A stretch of DNA of 64,000 nucleotides from Cognatiyoonia koreensis (GTDB lineage Bacteria; Pseudomonadota; Alphaproteobacteria; Rhodobacterales; Rhodobacteraceae): assembly GCF_900109295.1 (NCBI RefSeq), contig NZ_FOIZ01000001.1, forward strand, positions 1 through 64,000. Direction: 5' to 3'. The notes under the pieces were generated by a model. That model did no database searches and had not been told where the DNA came from. It worked only from the letters and a program-made list of their open reading frames with translations. Shown here piece by piece: positions 7,660-16,313 of the stretch. The position numbers and the translations under genes are program-made. Within the stretch, counting starts at the first letter, position 1, and each line of letters begins with the position of its first letter.

Positions 7660-8757
7660 ATGGGTTTCAAGATGGGTATCGTGGGTCTGCCGAACGTCGG
7701 CAAATCGACCTTGTTCAATGCGCTGACACGGACCGCAGCGGCGCAGGCGGCGAACTTTCCATTCTGCACCATTGAACCCAACGTTGGCGATGTCGCTGTG
7801 CCTGATGCGCGGCTCGACAAACTGGCCGCAATTGCCAAGTCAAGGCAGATCATCCCGACACGTATGACCTTTGTGGATATCGCAGGGCTCGTCAAAGGGG
7901 CCTCCAAGGGCGAAGGGCTGGGTAACCAGTTTCTTGCCAACATCCGCGAATGTGACGCTATCGCCCATGTGCTGCGCTGCTTTGAAGACGACGACATCAC
8001 CCATGTCGAAGGTCGGGTTGATCCGGTCGAAGACGCCAGCGTCATCGAAACCGAACTGATGCTGGCCGACCTTGAAAGCATCGAAAAGCGAATGCAGAAC
8101 CTCGTGCGCAAGGTGCGCGGTGGCGACAAGGAAGCGGTGCAGCAGGTCAGGTTGCTTGAATTGGCGCAAGCCGCCCTCGAAGACGGTAAACCGGCGCGCA
8201 CCGTCGACATCGATGCCGAAGACGCGAAAGCATGGAAACTGCTTCAGCTACTGACGACCAAGCCTGTGCTTTACGTCTGCAACGTCGAAGAAGACAGCGC
8301 TGGCAGTGGCAACTCCCAATCTGAACGGGTCGCCGAAATGGCAGCGGTGGAAGGCAATTCACACGTCGTGATATCCGCGCGGATCGAAGAAGAAATCTCG
8401 CAACTTGATGCCGAAGAGGCCGAGATGTTCCTGACAGAAATGGGTCTCGAAGAACCTGGTCTCGACCGTTTGATCCGGGCAGGCTACGAACTTCTGCACT
8501 TGCAGACCTATTTCACGGTCGGCCCGAAAGAGGCACGCGCATGGACGATCAAGGAAGGCACACTGGCCCCACAAGCTGCCGGTGTCATCCACGGCGATTT
8601 CGAACGCGGCTTCATCCGGGCCGAAACAATCGGCTATGATGATTTCGTCGCACTCGGCGGTGAACAGGCGGCAAAGGAAGCAGGCAAGATGCGTGCGGAA
8701 GGCAAGGGATATCTTGTGAAAGACGGCGATGTGATGCACTTTTTGTTCAATACTTGA
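7660..8757 (+). CDS. ychF: Redox-regulated ATPase/GTPase YchF (Obg family)
   Basis: A 365-residue YchF protein. It has the P-loop GLPNVGKST (residues 9-17), a [16 protein letters not shown] switch region, a coiled-coil hairpin, and a C-terminal TGS domain ([14 protein letters not shown]...). YchF prefers ATP, binds the ribosome and acts in translation and oxidative-stress responses. An AAGGAG lies eight bases before the ATG. Full length, no anomalies. Confidence 0.97.
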   Translation: MGFKMGIVGLPNVGKSTLFNALTRTAAAQAANFPFCTIEPNVGDVAVPDARLDKLAAIAKSRQIIPTRMTFVDIAGLVKGASKGEGLGNQFLANIRECDAIAHVLRCFEDDDITHVEGRVDPVEDASVIETELMLADLESIEKRMQNLVRKVRGGDKEAVQQVRLLELAQAALEDGKPARTVDIDAEDAKAWKLLQLLTTKPVLYVCNVEEDSAGSGNSQSERVAEMAAVEGNSHVVISARIEEEISQLDAEEAEMFLTEMGLEEPGLDRLIRAGYELLHLQTYFTVGPKEARAWTIKEGTLAPQAAGVIHGDFERGFIRAETIGYDDFVALGGEQAAKEAGKMRAEGKGYLVKDGDVMHFLFNT

Positions 8758-8774
8758 ACGAAAGGAATTTCATC

Positions 8775-9158
8775 ATGCGTTTGCCCGTATTTGTTGGGGC
8801 ACTGGCACTGGCAGCCTGTTCCGCCGAAGACGTTGTCAGGTCCGCCTACCCTGATCGACAGATCATCGACTTCCCGACGTCTGACGGATTGTCGGTTGTG
8901 TCCTATGCGTGTGCGCCCGGCGACAACGATGCCGCAACGATGGCCCGCGCGACCGAGGCGCATATCTTTGTTGAACGCAATATCGACGCCGCTGCTGAAA
9001 TCTTTGCCAACCGCATCGTCAGCGGTGTCGAAACGGGCGAGGGCGAGTTGAGCACGTCCATCGGTGCCGCGAGCGGGCTGAACGCCAATGCAGAGCGGAT
9101 CACGGACGCCGCCGAAGAGCGTTACCAGTGTCTCTTGTTCGACGAACGCGCGGCCTGA
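8775..9158 (+). CDS. Small predicted lipoprotein
   Basis: A 127-residue protein with a lipoprotein signal: a short hydrophobic stretch and the lipobox LAAC (cysteine near residue 15). The mature part is soluble and slightly acidic, and I recognise no domain. The start is the ATG at 8775, preceded by AAAGGA; an upstream in-frame ATG overlaps ychF. It is probably co-transcribed with ychF, 17 bases downstream. Confidence 0.7.
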   Translation: MRLPVFVGALALAACSAEDVVRSAYPDRQIIDFPTSDGLSVVSYACAPGDNDAATMARATEAHIFVERNIDAAAEIFANRIVSGVETGEGELSTSIGAASGLNANAERITDAAEERYQCLLFDERAA

Positions 9159-9205
9159 GCATCATCCATCTTGCGCAGCTTTGATGTCTCGGTCAGGCTG
9201 GCGCA

Positions 9206-9622
9206 ATGAAACTCAAGCTGCACCACATCAACCTCTGTTCCACCAACGTCGGGGCGATGGATACCTTCTATCGCGACATTCTGCTGTTGGGCGATGAAGA
9301 CCCCGCAGCACTGCCCCCGCTCAATCAGGAAAAAGGTTTGGTCGGTGACGTGTCCTTCGTCACGGATGGCGATATCCAGATGCACCTGACTCCGCGCGAT
9401 GTGCTGAACTCCTTCCGCTCCGGCCAGGTCGTCAACCCGCTCGAACGGGGACACATCGCCTATCGCACCGACGACATCAAAGGCTTCATGGCGCACCTCG
9501 ATGCGCAGGGGGTGCCCTATTCCGACTGGGGCAGCAACGCGGTCAAAGGCTGGCATCAGGTCTTCTTTTACGACCCCGACGGCAACGTGATCGAGGTGCA
9601 CCAGATCGTCGACACCGACTAG
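9206..9622 (+). CDS. VOC family protein
   Basis: A 138-residue VOC-fold protein. The N-terminal metal-ligand motif HHINLCSTNVGAMDTFY and the C-terminal FFYDPDGNVIEVHQ carry the His and Glu positions normally used to bind the metal, so it may be an active lyase or dioxygenase. The substrate is unknown. Its stop codon overlaps the end of the convergent UdgX gene by four bases. Confidence 0.87.
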   Translation: MKLKLHHINLCSTNVGAMDTFYRDILLLGDEDPAALPPLNQEKGLVGDVSFVTDGDIQMHLTPRDVLNSFRSGQVVNPLERGHIAYRTDDIKGFMAHLDAQGVPYSDWGSNAVKGWHQVFFYDPDGNVIEVHQIVDTD

Positions 9623-11043
9623 GCCTTATGGGCCACCGCCAGATAATCGCGGGCCATCCGCAGATCGCGGACAAATTCTGCCTTGGCCTTTGCCTGCTCT
9701 GCCACGGGCAAGCGCAGCAGAAAAGACGGATGCACGGTGACAAAAACAGGTGTGCCGTCATGGTCTTCGATCCCGCCACGCCGCTTTAACAAGTCCTTCC
9801 CGTCCCCCGTCAACGCCGCCAAGGCGGTCGCACCCAGAGCGACGATCAGCTTTGGCTGGACCAGCCTGATCTCGGTCTGCAACCAGTTGCGGCAGGCGTG
9901 CACCTCGGTCTTGTGGGGGGTCTTGTGAATGCGACGCTTGCCACGGGGTTCGAATTTGAAATGCTTGACAGCATTGGTCACGTAAGCCAGCCCGCGATCC
10001 AGACCTGACTCTGTGGCCAACGCATCAAACAACTGGCCAGCAGGGCCAACAAAGGGAACACCGGCCAGATCTTCCTGATCGCCGGGTTGTTCGCCCACGA
10101 TCATGATCTCGGCATCGCGGGGGCCCTGACCGGGAACAACCTGCGTCGCGGGCGCATGTAGCGGGCACTGAACACACCCCCTCAACCCTGCATCAAGCAT
10201 GTTCCAGGACGCAGGCTGCGGACGGGCCAGCAACTGCTCGCGGATATGGGCCATGCGTTCTGGGGGCAGGGTCGGGGCCTTGGCCTGCATCTCGCGCACC
10301 TTCGCCTCCGCGCCCGCGATCAGGGCAGGGATGTGGCGGGTCTCTGGCATGTTCTTCCAGTACTTTTTGGGCATCTCCGATGTCATGGCGCTGATCTTCA
10401 CGCGGGCAGGGTTGAAAATGTTGCAAAAGTACGTGCCCCAAAGCTCTTCGGCGGCGTCCTCTGGCAGATCGGGCTTTGGCTGGCCGGGCAGGAACGAAAC
10501 AGCGCCGCCCTCGAACTTGGCGGTGACATCGGGGGTCACGATCATCCAGTCCATATCGGCAAAGCGACGGGCGAAAAACGGGGCGGTGGGTTCGACGGTG
10601 TGATGGGTCGGCTCGAACCAGGCGGCAAAGGCGCGGCGGTTTCCGCCAGTCTGCAAATCGCGAAAGCGGACAAAGGCTTTCATTTTGTGCTTGCAGCGGT
10701 TCACGTTCTTTTCCATCGCCCGAAGACGTGCCAGATCTGGATCAGCGCGGTCGGCCATCAGATGCGGTTCTTCGACAACGCGCCACAAAAACGCGTAAAG
10801 GCGGGCAAACCGTTCCGGGTCGCCGTGCCAAACAGCGTTCTGGGCAAGCGATAAAAAGGATTTCGGCACAGTGATCTGACGGTCAGGATCGGGCAGGCGA
10901 TCGTCGCTGGCAAACAGATCGGCGTCGCTGCCGTCGAAATCCCACAGGACCTCGCGGGGCGGAACGCCAGCCGCCAAAAGGCGGCGGGCAGCATCGCGCC
11001 ACGCCTCCCAAGTGCCGATACGGGGAAGGGGAACTGTCAGCAT
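9619..11043 (-). CDS. udgX: UdgX-family uracil-DNA glycosylase fused to an N-terminal DUF4130 domain
   Basis: A 474-residue two-domain protein. Residues 1 to about 265 match the DUF4130 domain that accompanies the putative DNA-modification radical SAM protein. Residues about 275-474 are a family-4-like uracil-DNA glycosylase with CxxC at 290-293 for the [4Fe-4S] cluster, motif A GEQPGDQED (317-325), and the UdgX signature loop KRRIH at 369-373. In characterised UdgX enzymes the His of this loop attacks the deoxyribose and leaves the enzyme covalently bound to DNA. It follows the radical SAM gene with a one-base gap and should share its SOS promoter. Confidence 0.93.
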   Translation of the reverse strand: MLTVPLPRIGTWEAWRDAARRLLAAGVPPREVLWDFDGSDADLFASDDRLPDPDRQITVPKSFLSLAQNAVWHGDPERFARLYAFLWRVVEEPHLMADRADPDLARLRAMEKNVNRCKHKMKAFVRFRDLQTGGNRRAFAAWFEPTHHTVEPTAPFFARRFADMDWMIVTPDVTAKFEGGAVSFLPGQPKPDLPEDAAEELWGTYFCNIFNPARVKISAMTSEMPKKYWKNMPETRHIPALIAGAEAKVREMQAKAPTLPPERMAHIREQLLARPQPASWNMLDAGLRGCVQCPLHAPATQVVPGQGPRDAEIMIVGEQPGDQEDLAGVPFVGPAGQLFDALATESGLDRGLAYVTNAVKHFKFEPRGKRRIHKTPHKTEVHACRNWLQTEIRLVQPKLIVALGATALAALTGDGKDLLKRRGGIEDHDGTPVFVTVHPSFLLRLPVAEQAKAKAEFVRDLRMARDYLAVAHKA

Positions 11044-11044
11044 C

Positions 11045-12280
11045 CTAGAACAACGTCAGTTGTTCCGGCGGCGGCGCAAAACGCGCCCGCAGATGCAAGC
11101 TGTCGGTCAGGGCACCGGGGGTCCAGCCAGCAGCCGTGATAAAGGCCTGCGCCTTCTTCAATGACGCACCCATGCGCTGGATATCCTCGTACCGCAGCCT
11201 GCGATGGCGGCGGGTTGCGATGATGCGCTGGACGGTTTTCGTGCCGAACCCGGGGACGCGCAGCAGCATCTCCTTGCTTGCCAGATTGACATCAACGGGA
11301 AACACCGCGCGGTTCTGCAAGGCCCAGGCCAGTTTCGGATCAATATCGAGGTCAAGGTTCCCGTCCGGTGTGGCCGACGTGATCTCGTCCACGTCGAAAC
11401 CATAGAACCGCAACAACCAATCCGCCTGATACAACCGATGCTCGCGGGCCAGCGGTGGCTTGACCAGCGGCAGTTTCACCGTCGCATCCGGAATGGGGGA
11501 AAAGGCGCTGTAATAGACGCGCTTTAACTTATATCCGCTATAAAGTGTGCTGGATTGATGCAACACGGTTGCATCGTTGGACCCGTCGGCACCGATGATC
11601 ATCTGAGTGCTTTGGCCGGCAGGGGCAAACTTTGGCGGGCGCTTGCCGGTGAATGACCGCTCTTTCGTGGCGGCCTTCTTTTCACGCACCTCGCCCATTG
11701 CCTTGCGGATGGTCGCCGGTGATTTCTCCGGCGCATAGGCCTGCACCGACTGATCGGTCGGCAATTCGACATTGATCGACAGGCGGTCCGCATAAAGCCC
11801 GGCCTGTTCGATCAGGACTGGTGACGCATCGGGAATCGTCTTGAGATGGATGTAGCCGCGAAAATGTTCCTCCTGCCGCAAACGCCGGGCGATCTGGACC
11901 ATGTCCTCCATCGTCTTATCGGGGTTCTGGATGACGCCCGATGACAGGAATAGACCTTCGATATAATTGCGCCGATAGAATTCAATAGTCAGATGTACGA
12001 CCTCATCCACTGAAAAACGGGCGCGTTCCACGTTTGATGACACGCGGTTGATGCAATAGGCACAGTCATAGATGCAGAAATTCGTCATCAAGATCTTCAG
12101 CAGGCTGATGCAGCGGCCGTCAGGCGCATAAGCATGACAGATGCCCGACCCTTCGGTCGATCCCAGCCCTTTCCCGTCGGATGAATTGCGCTTCGCAGTC
12201 CCGCTAGATGCGCAAGACGCATCGTAACGGGCTGCATCGCTCAGGATGGCAAGTTTTTGTTGTAAGGTCTGTTTCGACAT
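11045..12280 (-). CDS. Putative DNA modification/repair radical SAM protein
   Basis: A 411-residue radical SAM enzyme with the cluster motif CxxxCxxC at Cys69, Cys73 and Cys76 (NFCIYDCAYC) and a C-terminal helix-hairpin-helix region (VNLASKEMLLRVPGFGTKT) that suggests DNA binding. It matches the family that is almost always encoded next to the DUF4130/UdgX protein; the reaction is not established. The start at 12280 is chosen because a promoter and LexA box end two bases upstream, which would give a leaderless message. A longer open frame upstream lacks coding character. Confidence 0.9.
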   Translation of the reverse strand: MSKQTLQQKLAILSDAARYDASCASSGTAKRNSSDGKGLGSTEGSGICHAYAPDGRCISLLKILMTNFCIYDCAYCINRVSSNVERARFSVDEVVHLTIEFYRRNYIEGLFLSSGVIQNPDKTMEDMVQIARRLRQEEHFRGYIHLKTIPDASPVLIEQAGLYADRLSINVELPTDQSVQAYAPEKSPATIRKAMGEVREKKAATKERSFTGKRPPKFAPAGQSTQMIIGADGSNDATVLHQSSTLYSGYKLKRVYYSAFSPIPDATVKLPLVKPPLAREHRLYQADWLLRFYGFDVDEITSATPDGNLDLDIDPKLAWALQNRAVFPVDVNLASKEMLLRVPGFGTKTVQRIIATRRHRRLRYEDIQRMGASLKKAQAFITAAGWTPGALTDSLHLRARFAPPPEQLTLF

Positions 12281-12282
12281 TT

Positions 12283-12315
12283 GTTCATGATATGTTCTCG
12301 TGCGCGAACTATCAA
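12283..12315 (-). promoter_or_regulatory. SOS promoter: LexA box overlapping the -10 of the radical SAM-UdgX operon
   Basis: A perfect alphaproteobacterial LexA box, GTTC-N7-GTTC, lies at 12283-12297 (minus strand GAACATATCATGAAC). It contains the -10 hexamer TATCAT (12287-12292). Exactly 17 bases further upstream on the minus strand is the -35 hexamer TTGATA (12310-12315). Predicted transcription starts at or within a base or two of the ATG at 12280. LexA bound here would block RNA polymerase directly. Confidence 0.82.
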
Positions 12316-12345
12316 GAACAGAGACCGTGCAATTTGGTCGCGGGG

Positions 12346-13017
12346 TCAGGAAACGGCGGGGGCCTGCGCATAGGGCAGGTGGCCCAGTTTCATCCAGACC
12401 CTCGCACCGGATTTGCCCGCTTTGGCACGCAGGCGCGACCTGATCGGTAGGCGAAGCCATGACAGTGGTCGTAACTGGCCCGCGTCACAGGTGGCGTCGC
12501 CTTCCAGCACCAGAAACTCCGCTCCGTCAGGCGCGTCGATTGCGACATCCGCGCCCGATGCCCATGTTTCCACGCGCACCTCCTCGCGTGCGTCCTTAAA
12601 CAATGGGAGTAGTCCAACACCGGGCCGGTCCGGCGTCGGGGTCGCGTGCATGTCAACGCGGACTTGCGTGCGATCATCCGGATCGAACTGCCACAGCTTC
12701 ACGAAGATCACGCAACCCTCTGCTGATCCCGGCGTATGCGATGACGTCGGCGGATTGCGCACATAGGTGCCGGCAGGGTAATCGCCGTGCTCGTCCTGAA
12801 ACACGCCCTCCAACACGATGAATTCTTCACCACCACTGTGGGTGTGAGCCGAAAACTGACTGTCTGGCGCATAGCGGACAATCGTCGTCGCCCGCGCCAC
12901 CTCGTCGCCGATCCGGTCTAGCATGCGGCGCGCCACGCCCGGCATGGGAGAGGCCCGCCACGGGATGTCATCTGCATGTAGCAGAACGATTTCGGAAAAA
13001 TCAGCGTTCAGGTTCAT
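12346..13017 (-). CDS. ChrR-like cupin domain protein
   Basis: A 223-residue protein with two cupin modules. The first has the metal-binding pattern HTHSGGEEFIVLEG followed by a second His (SSHTPG), as in the cupin part of ChrR-type anti-sigma factors. The second is degenerate (EFLVLEGDATCDAG) and lacks the histidines. No zinc-finger anti-sigma domain is present, so it is a stand-alone cupin, perhaps a zinc-binding sensor or isomerase. The start at 13017 gives the natural N-terminus MNLNADFSEIV; upstream codons look non-coding. Confidence 0.82.
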   Translation of the reverse strand: MNLNADFSEIVLLHADDIPWRASPMPGVARRMLDRIGDEVARATTIVRYAPDSQFSAHTHSGGEEFIVLEGVFQDEHGDYPAGTYVRNPPTSSHTPGSAEGCVIFVKLWQFDPDDRTQVRVDMHATPTPDRPGVGLLPLFKDAREEVRVETWASGADVAIDAPDGAEFLVLEGDATCDAGQLRPLSWLRLPIRSRLRAKAGKSGARVWMKLGHLPYAQAPAVS

Positions 13018-13100
13018 GGGGCCGCGCCTCTCGTCGTTTTGTCGCAATACTGGATCAGGTCCGTTGATAAGAACAGCCCCGCGAAACGACGCATCAGGCG

Positions 13101-13144
13101 GTGCACGCCCTGTGCACGTCCGGTGCACGCGCTGTGACACGCGA
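13101..13144. repeat. Four-copy 11-bp direct repeat
   Basis: GTGCACG begins at 13101, 13112 and 13123, and a diverged copy (GTGACAC) begins at 13134, so the period is exactly 11 bases, about one helical turn. It lies between the cupin gene and tRNA-Ser. It could be a multimeric protein-binding site or a slippage product. Confidence 0.55.
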
Positions 13145-13214
13145 TCTCGGTGAATTGAGGGGTCCCCCGTTTTGCCCCTTGCCCCCCTTTGCGCCCATCG
13201 CTAAACGGGTCAGC

Positions 13215-13304
13215 GGAGACGTGGCCGAGTGGTCGAAGGCGCTCCCCTGCTAAGGGAGTAGGCGGGAAACCGTCTCGAGGGTTCGAATCCCTTCGTCTCC
13301 GCCA
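13215..13304 (+). tRNA. tRNA-Ser (anticodon GCU)
   Basis: A complete class II tRNA of 90 bases with encoded CCA. The acceptor stem GGAGACG pairs with CGTCTCC. The anticodon stem CTCCC/GGGAG encloses the loop CTGCTAA with anticodon GCT at 13249-13251. A long serine-type variable arm is followed by the T-loop GGTTCGAATCC. It decodes AGC and AGU. No integrase or attachment-site duplication is visible next to it. Confidence 0.97.
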
Positions 13305-13479
13305 TTTTCCTCAATTACCATTACATAACCACATGTTAGTAAATCGGAATTTGGCGATTTGCGTGCTGACAGTGGCGTTTCGTCTCCACGCTCACCGGCT
13401 CTCCGACGGCGTCGCAACTGCGATCGTCATCCGATCTGGGCGGCCGTGATGTGGGTTAGAGTTGCGTATTTGCGCTGAT

Positions 13480-13908
13480 TTATGGGATCACGGTATTCAT
13501 GAACCAGCGCTGATGGCCGGGGGGGACTTGCGAGCCGCTGTTCTGCAAAGCGCCAAATACCGAAAAACCCAAACGCTCATAAAACTGTCTCGCCTCGCAG
13601 TCGGACGTATCAAGCCAGGCGCTTTGGCACTCCAGCGCTTTGGCTTTGCGAAAGGCCTCGGCAATAAGGGCGCGCCCGTACCCCCGCCGGCGTTGGTCCG
13701 GTGCGACCCAAAGCACTTTGACAAGCAACCATCCGTAAGACGTTGATCCGTTCAGTCCGGCGATCAGGCTCCCGTCGGGTGCTTTCATAGCCAATGCTAT
13801 CGTTTCGTTATGACCCTGCGGTGAACGCTGCCGCAGATCTGCAAGAAGTGCGGCTTCAATCGCGGCGCTATCACTGGGTGTCGCGAGCTGGATATCGTGC
13901 ACTGACAT
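13480..13908 (-). CDS. GNAT family N-acetyltransferase
   Basis: A 142-residue single-domain GNAT. The acetyl-CoA pyrophosphate-binding loop is APDQRRRGYGRALI (Q/R-x-x-G-x-G/A type), and ERLGFSVFG near the C-terminus is the usual final strand. Substrate unknown. It lies between tRNA-Ser and the glycosidase gene and is probably transcribed on its own or as the tail of the transporter operon. Confidence 0.88.
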   Translation of the reverse strand: MSVHDIQLATPSDSAAIEAALLADLRQRSPQGHNETIALAMKAPDGSLIAGLNGSTSYGWLLVKVLWVAPDQRRRGYGRALIAEAFRKAKALECQSAWLDTSDCEARQFYERLGFSVFGALQNSGSQVPPGHQRWFMNTVIP

Positions 13909-13952
13909 CGCTCATGCCAGCCGGAGTGTGACGTCGCTGGCCCGTAGAAGAT

Positions 13953-15230
13953 TCATGCGGCCATCTCGTGCGTGCTGAGGATTTCAATGACCATGGCAGC
14001 TGTCCAAGTGAACGCATCACCGCCACAGGGTTCGGCACCAATCGGGCCGTAGTATTCAGCAAAACCTGCCTTCTCAATCAGGCGGAGGCAATCGGCGCTG
14101 ATACGGTCGGCCATTGCGGTTTCGCCCGCCAACTTAAGACCGTCGGAAATCATGTAATTCACGATAAGCCATATCGGGCCGCGCCAATAGCGCAGAGCAT
14201 CAAATTCCGGTGCCGTTGGGTCGTGGCTTGGTACGAGGTAATTGCAACTGAGCGAAAGGGCGTCGATCCGGTCAGCGATGGCCTTGGCGCGTGACTTCGG
14301 GATCGGAGCGAACGCAGCGAGGATCCCGCCGATGGATGGGCTGTCAACGGAAGCGCTGATAGACCGGTCATAGCACAGATATTGACCATGTGCTTCGCTC
14401 CACAGGCTGTCCATTGCCGCAATACCCTTTTCCGCCATGGCGCGGGATTGGGCAGCGATTTCGGTGTCACCCAGGCTGTCGGCCAGAACGGCCAGATCGG
14501 CGCAGGACCGGATCAGGATCGCGTTGAAACCCGGATCAACGATCTGAAATGGCGAGGCGTCATGCAGTTTGGTGTTGTCCCAGCCAAGGCTGCGGAACTT
14601 TTGCACCAGCCAGATATAGCGTTTGTATTGGTCGTCCGTGGGCCGGTGTGCGGGGTTCGCATGACTGGTGTCGCGTCGGGTGAAGGGTTGCACACCATCC
14701 GTCGGGACCCTCTCAAACGCCGCGTCCCAATCAACTGAATTGTCGCGTCCGCTCTCCCAAGGATGAATGATCGCCACCAGGCCGGACCCTTGCGGATCGC
14801 GGTTGGCAAAGAACCATTGATGCCATGCGTGGATGCGGGGCAGCAATGCGCGGGCTTTTTCGACCGCGAGCGTTTTGTTGGTGGCGCGCTCAAAGATACG
14901 GCGTACCGCGAAACCTGCGACGGCGGGCTGCGTGATGCCAGATGTTGGCACAGGCCGACTTGTGCCCCAGACGTCGGGGCCGGGGAAATATCCCTCATCT
15001 TGTTGATGGAAAATGATGTGTGGCACCATTCCATCGTCCCATTGATGCGCGAAAAGCGTTTCGATTTCAGTCCACGCACGTGGCTCGTCAAAATGTGCAA
15101 AGCCAAGTGCACTTAACGCGCTGTCCCAGTTCCATTGGAACGGGTAGAGCCCGTGGGTCGGCACCGTATAGTTTCCGCGATCATTCTTGCGCATCACGGC
15201 CTTTGCCTGGTCAATCATCTTCTGTGTCAT
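13953..15230 (-). CDS. GH63-type glycoside hydrolase (mannosylglycerate hydrolase-like)
   Basis: A 425-residue (alpha/alpha)6-barrel protein resembling the small bacterial GH63 enzymes that hydrolyse mannosylglycerate or glucosylglycerate. Recognisable blocks are PFQWNWDSALSALGFAH, the DGMVPHIIFH strand and RYWRGPIWLIVNYM. It has no signal peptide, so it acts on imported substrate in the cytoplasm. It is the last gene of the operon with the ABC importer, nine bases after the ATPase gene. The exact glycoside is inferred. Confidence 0.82.
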   Translation of the reverse strand: MTQKMIDQAKAVMRKNDRGNYTVPTHGLYPFQWNWDSALSALGFAHFDEPRAWTEIETLFAHQWDDGMVPHIIFHQQDEGYFPGPDVWGTSRPVPTSGITQPAVAGFAVRRIFERATNKTLAVEKARALLPRIHAWHQWFFANRDPQGSGLVAIIHPWESGRDNSVDWDAAFERVPTDGVQPFTRRDTSHANPAHRPTDDQYKRYIWLVQKFRSLGWDNTKLHDASPFQIVDPGFNAILIRSCADLAVLADSLGDTEIAAQSRAMAEKGIAAMDSLWSEAHGQYLCYDRSISASVDSPSIGGILAAFAPIPKSRAKAIADRIDALSLSCNYLVPSHDPTAPEFDALRYWRGPIWLIVNYMISDGLKLAGETAMADRISADCLRLIEKAGFAEYYGPIGAEPCGGDAFTWTAAMVIEILSTHEMAA

Positions 15231-15239
15231 GGCGCTCTT

Positions 15240-16283
15240 TCAGGCGACGGCAAGCGTGGTGTCCGGGTCGAACCAGCGCACGCGGTCGGGTTGGGGGGCG
15301 AGGGTCAGCGTCTGGCCCGCTTTCACGACTGTGTCGCTATCCAGAATGACCCGGAACATGGCGTCGTCGATCTGGCAGGTGACAAGCAAATGCGCACCGA
15401 GTGGTTCCACGATCTTGGCGGTTGCAACAAGCCCGTGTTCGGCCGGGTTCATATCCTCAGGCCGGATGGCGAATTGCAGACTGGCCTTGTCAGAGTTCGG
15501 CCCGTCGAAAGTCTTTCCTGCGACCCGCCATTTGCCGCCCCCTGCGGGGGTCGCGGGCAGGAAGTTCATTGGCGGATTCCCGATAAAGCTGGCAACGAAT
15601 TTGGCAGCCGGGTCGCGGTATACTTGGATCGGGGCCGCGGCCTGCACGATGTTGCCTTCATGCATGACGCTGATCCGGTCGGCCATGCTCATCGCTTCGA
15701 CCTGATCATGGGTCACGTATATTGCGGTTGTCTTGCTTTCTGCCAGTACGCCTTTCAGTTCAGCGCGCATTTCCATGCGCAGCAATGCATCGAGGTTTGA
15801 CAGCGGTTCATCCATCAAGATGACATCCGGTTCCATCGCCAAAGCGCGCGCCACGGCCACGCGCTGGCGCTGGCCGCCCGATAGTTCGCCCGAATATCGC
15901 TTGAGCAGCATTTCGATGTGCATCAACCCGGCGACCCGTTCGACACGGCGTTTGACCTCGTCATTGGGTAGCTTGTTCATCCGCAGGCCAAAGCCGATGT
16001 TTTCGAACACGGTCAGGTGCGGGAAAACAGCGTAGTTCTGGAACACCATCGCGATGCCGCGATCCTTCGGGGCCAGATGGTCGATGCGTTTTCCGCCAAT
16101 CCAGACCTCGCCCGCCGACGCGGTTTCAAGTCCGGCGATGATGCGCAGCAAAGTGGATTTGCCGCAACCGGAGGCCCCGAGCAGGACCATGAATTCCTGA
16201 TCTGCAATCGTCAGATTGATATTATTCAGCGCCTGATAAGCACCAAAGGACTTTGCGACGTTCTTGATCTGAATTTCAGCCAT
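15240..16283 (-). CDS. Sugar ABC transporter ATP-binding protein (MalK/UgpC type)
   Basis: A 347-residue ATPase of the CUT1 sugar-importer class. Walker A is GASGCGKST (36-44), the signature is LSGGQRQR, and Walker B is VILMDEPLSNLD. A C-terminal OB-type regulatory domain of about 110 residues accounts for the length. It energises import through the two permeases encoded just upstream. Confidence 0.95.
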   Translation of the reverse strand: MAEIQIKNVAKSFGAYQALNNINLTIADQEFMVLLGASGCGKSTLLRIIAGLETASAGEVWIGGKRIDHLAPKDRGIAMVFQNYAVFPHLTVFENIGFGLRMNKLPNDEVKRRVERVAGLMHIEMLLKRYSGELSGGQRQRVAVARALAMEPDVILMDEPLSNLDALLRMEMRAELKGVLAESKTTAIYVTHDQVEAMSMADRISVMHEGNIVQAAAPIQVYRDPAAKFVASFIGNPPMNFLPATPAGGGKWRVAGKTFDGPNSDKASLQFAIRPEDMNPAEHGLVATAKIVEPLGAHLLVTCQIDDAMFRVILDSDTVVKAGQTLTLAPQPDRVRWFDPDTTLAVA

Positions 16284-16313
16284 TTCAAAGGTTCCTTTTC
16301 CGGGTCGCGCCGC

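Noticed and set aside
12306..12319. Second LexA-like site GAAC-N6-GAAC
   Set aside because: Spacing is six, not seven; it overlaps the -35 and is probably incidental.
13215..13479. tRNA-Ser as an integration site
   Set aside because: No integrase, no repeat of the tRNA 3' end and no foreign gene block nearby.
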